In this document: positions 14,932 through 17,369 of the stretch, piece after piece
Layout: each line of letters begins with the position of its first letter
Numbering within the stretch: position 1 is the stretch's first letter
Assembly (NCBI GenBank): GCA_937880175.1
Contig: CALFLO010000087.1
Span: forward strand, 1-17,369
Origin: an uncultured Gluconobacter sp.
Lineage (GTDB): Bacteria > Pseudomonadota > Alphaproteobacteria > Acetobacterales > Acetobacteraceae
Direction: 5' to 3'
DNA length: 17,369 nt
Translations under genes and position numbers: made by a program
Notes under the pieces: model-generated
What the model saw: only the letters and a program-made list of their open reading frames with translations
The model's database searches: none
Told to the model about the DNA's origin: nothing

Positions 14932-17367
14932 ATGAAAAAAGTCTCCATTCCTCTGAGTGTCATGCTGCTCACCTGCGCGGCGAGCCCTCTGGTCTGTATG
15001 GAAGCGTCCGCGGCTGATCAGACCCTGAAGACCACCCCTCCCAAAGCCCACAGACCCGTGGCCATCCGCTCTGCCGCAAAGCAGAAGGCGGCGGTCCTTC
15101 CCAAAGAGGACGAAACGGTCATCGTCACCGGAACGCGTGACCCGCACCAGACAGTCCGCAAAAGCGCCAGTCCGATCCAGGTCGTCACCTCCGCCGAAAT
15201 CTCCCGCACAGGCCAGTCCGACCTGCGCGACGCCCTGACCCAGCTCACCCCCTCCCTGACGCGCGCGCCGCTCCTGATCGGCAATGCCAACATGGTGGAT
15301 GTCCTGCGTCTGCGCGGCCTGTCCCCCAACCACACCCTGATCCTCGTCGACGGAAAGCGCCGTCACGCGACCTCCGTGCTGTCCAACAATTCCGGGCCGC
15401 AGCAGGGATCCAATGGTGTTGATATCGACATGATCCCGATCTCCGCGATCGATCACGTGGAAATCCTTCAGGACGGCGCCGCCGCGCTGTACGGCTCCGA
15501 TGCCGTTGCGGGCGTCATCAACATCATTCTCAAACACCGCAAATCCGGCATCACAATGCAGGCCACCAATGGCGGACGTTACGCTGGGGACGGTTTCCAG
15601 TCGGGTGAGTCCATCAATGCGGGCTTTGACCTGATGGGGCGCGGCTTTTTCGATCTGAGCGCGGAATACAAGTATCAGGATCACACCATCCGCAATTCGG
15701 CCGACAGCCGGAACGGAAAATATGACTTCAAGGACGAGGGCGACCCGCGTCAGCAGCGCGGCACCATCTCCTACAACATGCAGTATGATGTCCTGCCCGA
15801 CCTGTCGCTGTATTCGTTCTCCACATACGGCCATCGCTACGGCGAGAGCTATCAGGATGCCCGCGTCGCCTCCACCGACTGGCCCATGTACCCCAACGGC
15901 TTCAGCCCGAAGGAAAGCGTCTCCGAAGACGATTACAGCGTCACCCTCGGCCTGAAAGGCGAAAAATTCGGCTGGAACTGGGATCTCAGCACGACCTATG
16001 GCAGCGACCATACGTCGATGGACCTCTTCAACACCGTCAATCCATCGCTCTATGCCGCAACAGGCGCTTCTCCAACGCGCTTCCACGAAATGGCGTTCAC
16101 CAACACCCAGTGGACGAATGATTTCGGCATCCATCGCAGCTTCCACACACCGATTTTCGCAGGCCCGATCAATCTCGCGATGGGCGCACAGTATCGCTAC
16201 GACGAGTTCGACATCATGTCCGGTGATGCCAACTCGTATTACGGCACCGGCCCACAGGGGCTGCATGGCCTGAGTCCGCAGAACGCCAGTGAAAGCAACC
16301 GTGACGTCACGGCGGGTTATGCGGAACTCTCCCTGCGTCCGCTGAAGAACTGGCAGGTCGATTTCGCCGGGCGTTACGAATATTACACGGACGCCGGCGA
16401 CACCAAGACCGGCAAGGTCTCCACGCGCTACGATTTCAACAAGTATTTCGCCCTGCGCGGCACGATCTCAAACGGCTTCAGCGCACCCTCCCTGCTTCAG
16501 GAACACTGGTCCAACCTGTCCGTCGCGCCGACCTATGCCACGGGCTACCTGCCGGTCAATTCTGCTGGCGCACGCCTGATCGGGGCCAAGCCGCTCCATC
16601 CGGAACACACGATGAGCTACAGCGCGGGCTTCACGCTGGACCCGTTGCCGCGCCTGCATATCAGTGTGGACGCGTATCAGATCGCCATCAAAAATAGGAT
16701 CCTGGCCGCAGGCGTCTATAACGGCGCGAATGCCATCGAAGCCCTGCGCCTCGACGGCTTCACCGTGCCCTCCACACTGGCCTCCAACGCCGTCACGGCA
16801 TCCTATTACGCCAACGCCGCCGACACGCGCACACGCGGCCTGGACGTGACCGCACGCTATGAAACCCGCTTCCGCGACTGGGGCAAAATCGACTGGGACG
16901 TGGCCCTGAACCTCAACGAAACCGACCTGACCCATACCGGCAAGGACGGGAACGGCAACAGCCTGCTCAACGCCCAGCAGGCCGCCTACATCACAAGCTA
17001 TACCCCCAAGAACAAGCTGATCTTCGGCGGCACCTGGCAGTATAAAAAACTCGGCGTCTCGGTCCACGAAGTCCGCTACGGCCACGCAACATCCTCCCTG
17101 ACCTATTACGAAGGCCCGCTCGCCTATTCCAATACCGACTTCATGCGCTACGTGAACAAGGCCCGTTTCGAAACCAATCTCGCGGTCTCGTATCAGGTCC
17201 TGCCGAAATTCGGTCTGACGCTTGGCGGCAACAATATCGGCAACGCAAAACAGCGCCGTATCCCGAAGGAATTCCGCTACCTCGGCGCCTTCCAGTACGA
17301 TTATCAGATTGAACAGCTCGGCTATAACGGTGGATACTACTATCTGCAGGCCAATCTGAACTTCTAG
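14932..17367 (+). CDS. TonB-dependent receptor, iron-complex/nutrient type
   Basis: The protein has 811 residues and is complete, ending in NLNF with a TAG at 17365-17367. The ATG is preceded by GGGAAG about 11 bases upstream. The signal peptide ends ASA near residue 27. A Lys/Pro-rich linker of about 33 residues leads to a canonical TonB box ETVIVTG (61-67). The plug (about 78-200) shows SPIQVVTSAEI, LRLRGLSPNHTLILVDGKRR, VEILQDGAAALYGSDAVAG and VINIILKHR. These are strong hallmarks of the general receptor family. The barrel contains GFSAPSLLQEHW, the common periplasmic-turn motif of this group, and ends in an aromatic residue as the assembly machinery expects. There is no STN domain, so it is an importer rather than a transducer. 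It differs clearly from both other receptors here. Ligand unknown; it appears to have its own promoter region. Confidence 0.92.
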   Translation: MKKVSIPLSVMLLTCAASPLVCMEASAADQTLKTTPPKAHRPVAIRSAAKQKAAVLPKEDETVIVTGTRDPHQTVRKSASPIQVVTSAEISRTGQSDLRDALTQLTPSLTRAPLLIGNANMVDVLRLRGLSPNHTLILVDGKRRHATSVLSNNSGPQQGSNGVDIDMIPISAIDHVEILQDGAAALYGSDAVAGVINIILKHRKSGITMQATNGGRYAGDGFQSGESINAGFDLMGRGFFDLSAEYKYQDHTIRNSADSRNGKYDFKDEGDPRQQRGTISYNMQYDVLPDLSLYSFSTYGHRYGESYQDARVASTDWPMYPNGFSPKESVSEDDYSVTLGLKGEKFGWNWDLSTTYGSDHTSMDLFNTVNPSLYAATGASPTRFHEMAFTNTQWTNDFGIHRSFHTPIFAGPINLAMGAQYRYDEFDIMSGDANSYYGTGPQGLHGLSPQNASESNRDVTAGYAELSLRPLKNWQVDFAGRYEYYTDAGDTKTGKVSTRYDFNKYFALRGTISNGFSAPSLLQEHWSNLSVAPTYATGYLPVNSAGARLIGAKPLHPEHTMSYSAGFTLDPLPRLHISVDAYQIAIKNRILAAGVYNGANAIEALRLDGFTVPSTLASNAVTASYYANAADTRTRGLDVTARYETRFRDWGKIDWDVALNLNETDLTHTGKDGNGNSLLNAQQAAYITSYTPKNKLIFGGTWQYKKLGVSVHEVRYGHATSSLTYYEGPLAYSNTDFMRYVNKARFETNLAVSYQVLPKFGLTLGGNNIGNAKQRRIPKEFRYLGAFQYDYQIEQLGYNGGYYYLQANLNF

Positions 17368-17369
17368 GA

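Overview
The window is GC-rich DNA with strong third-position GC bias. Its gene content fits an alphaproteobacterium, most likely an acetic acid bacterium (Acetobacteraceae). The pointers are a Hint_2-type protein with AIDA-like repeats, a glycosyltransferase carrying the same accessory domain as that protein, and a dense set of TonB-dependent receptors. No organism-specific marker is present, so this is inference from protein style.

Layout. (1) Bases 1-1103, minus strand: the N-terminal third of an RND (HAE/AcrB-type) efflux pump, cut by the window edge. (2) Bases 1104-1488: a divergent intergenic region with a very AT-rich core, a candidate plus-strand promoter and two inverted repeats. (3) Bases 1489-6683, plus strand: a two-gene unit. 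The first gene encodes a 1176-residue protein with a beta-propeller-like N-terminus, two tandem AIDA-type repeat modules, a Hint domain and a small C-terminal domain. Eleven bases later comes a GT4-type glycosyltransferase whose N-terminus carries the same small domain. (4) Bases 6780-14705, plus strand: an iron/nutrient uptake and cell-surface-signalling cluster. It holds a siderophore-type TonB-dependent receptor behind a clear Fur-box-like palindrome, a FecI-type ECF sigma factor, a FecR-type anti-sigma regulator with a twin-arginine motif, a transducing TonB-dependent receptor with an N-terminal STN domain, and a secreted protein of unknown function 3 bases downstream. A strong hairpin closes the cluster. 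(5) Bases 14932-17367, plus strand: a third TonB-dependent receptor from another subfamily, complete and ending at the window edge.

How the genes probably work together. The sigma factor, FecR protein and STN receptor form a classical surface-signalling triad: ligand binding by the receptor is passed through the periplasm to FecR, which releases the sigma factor. The Fur box ahead of the first receptor may put that receptor, and by read-through the sigma factor, under iron control. A TAAGAA-centred motif lies upstream of all three receptors and could be a shared promoter element. The Hint/AIDA protein and its adjacent glycosyltransferase look like a surface or exported protein paired with a dedicated modifying enzyme, linked by a common domain. 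This is the most novel-looking part of the window. No RNA genes, insertion sequences or CRISPR arrays were seen.
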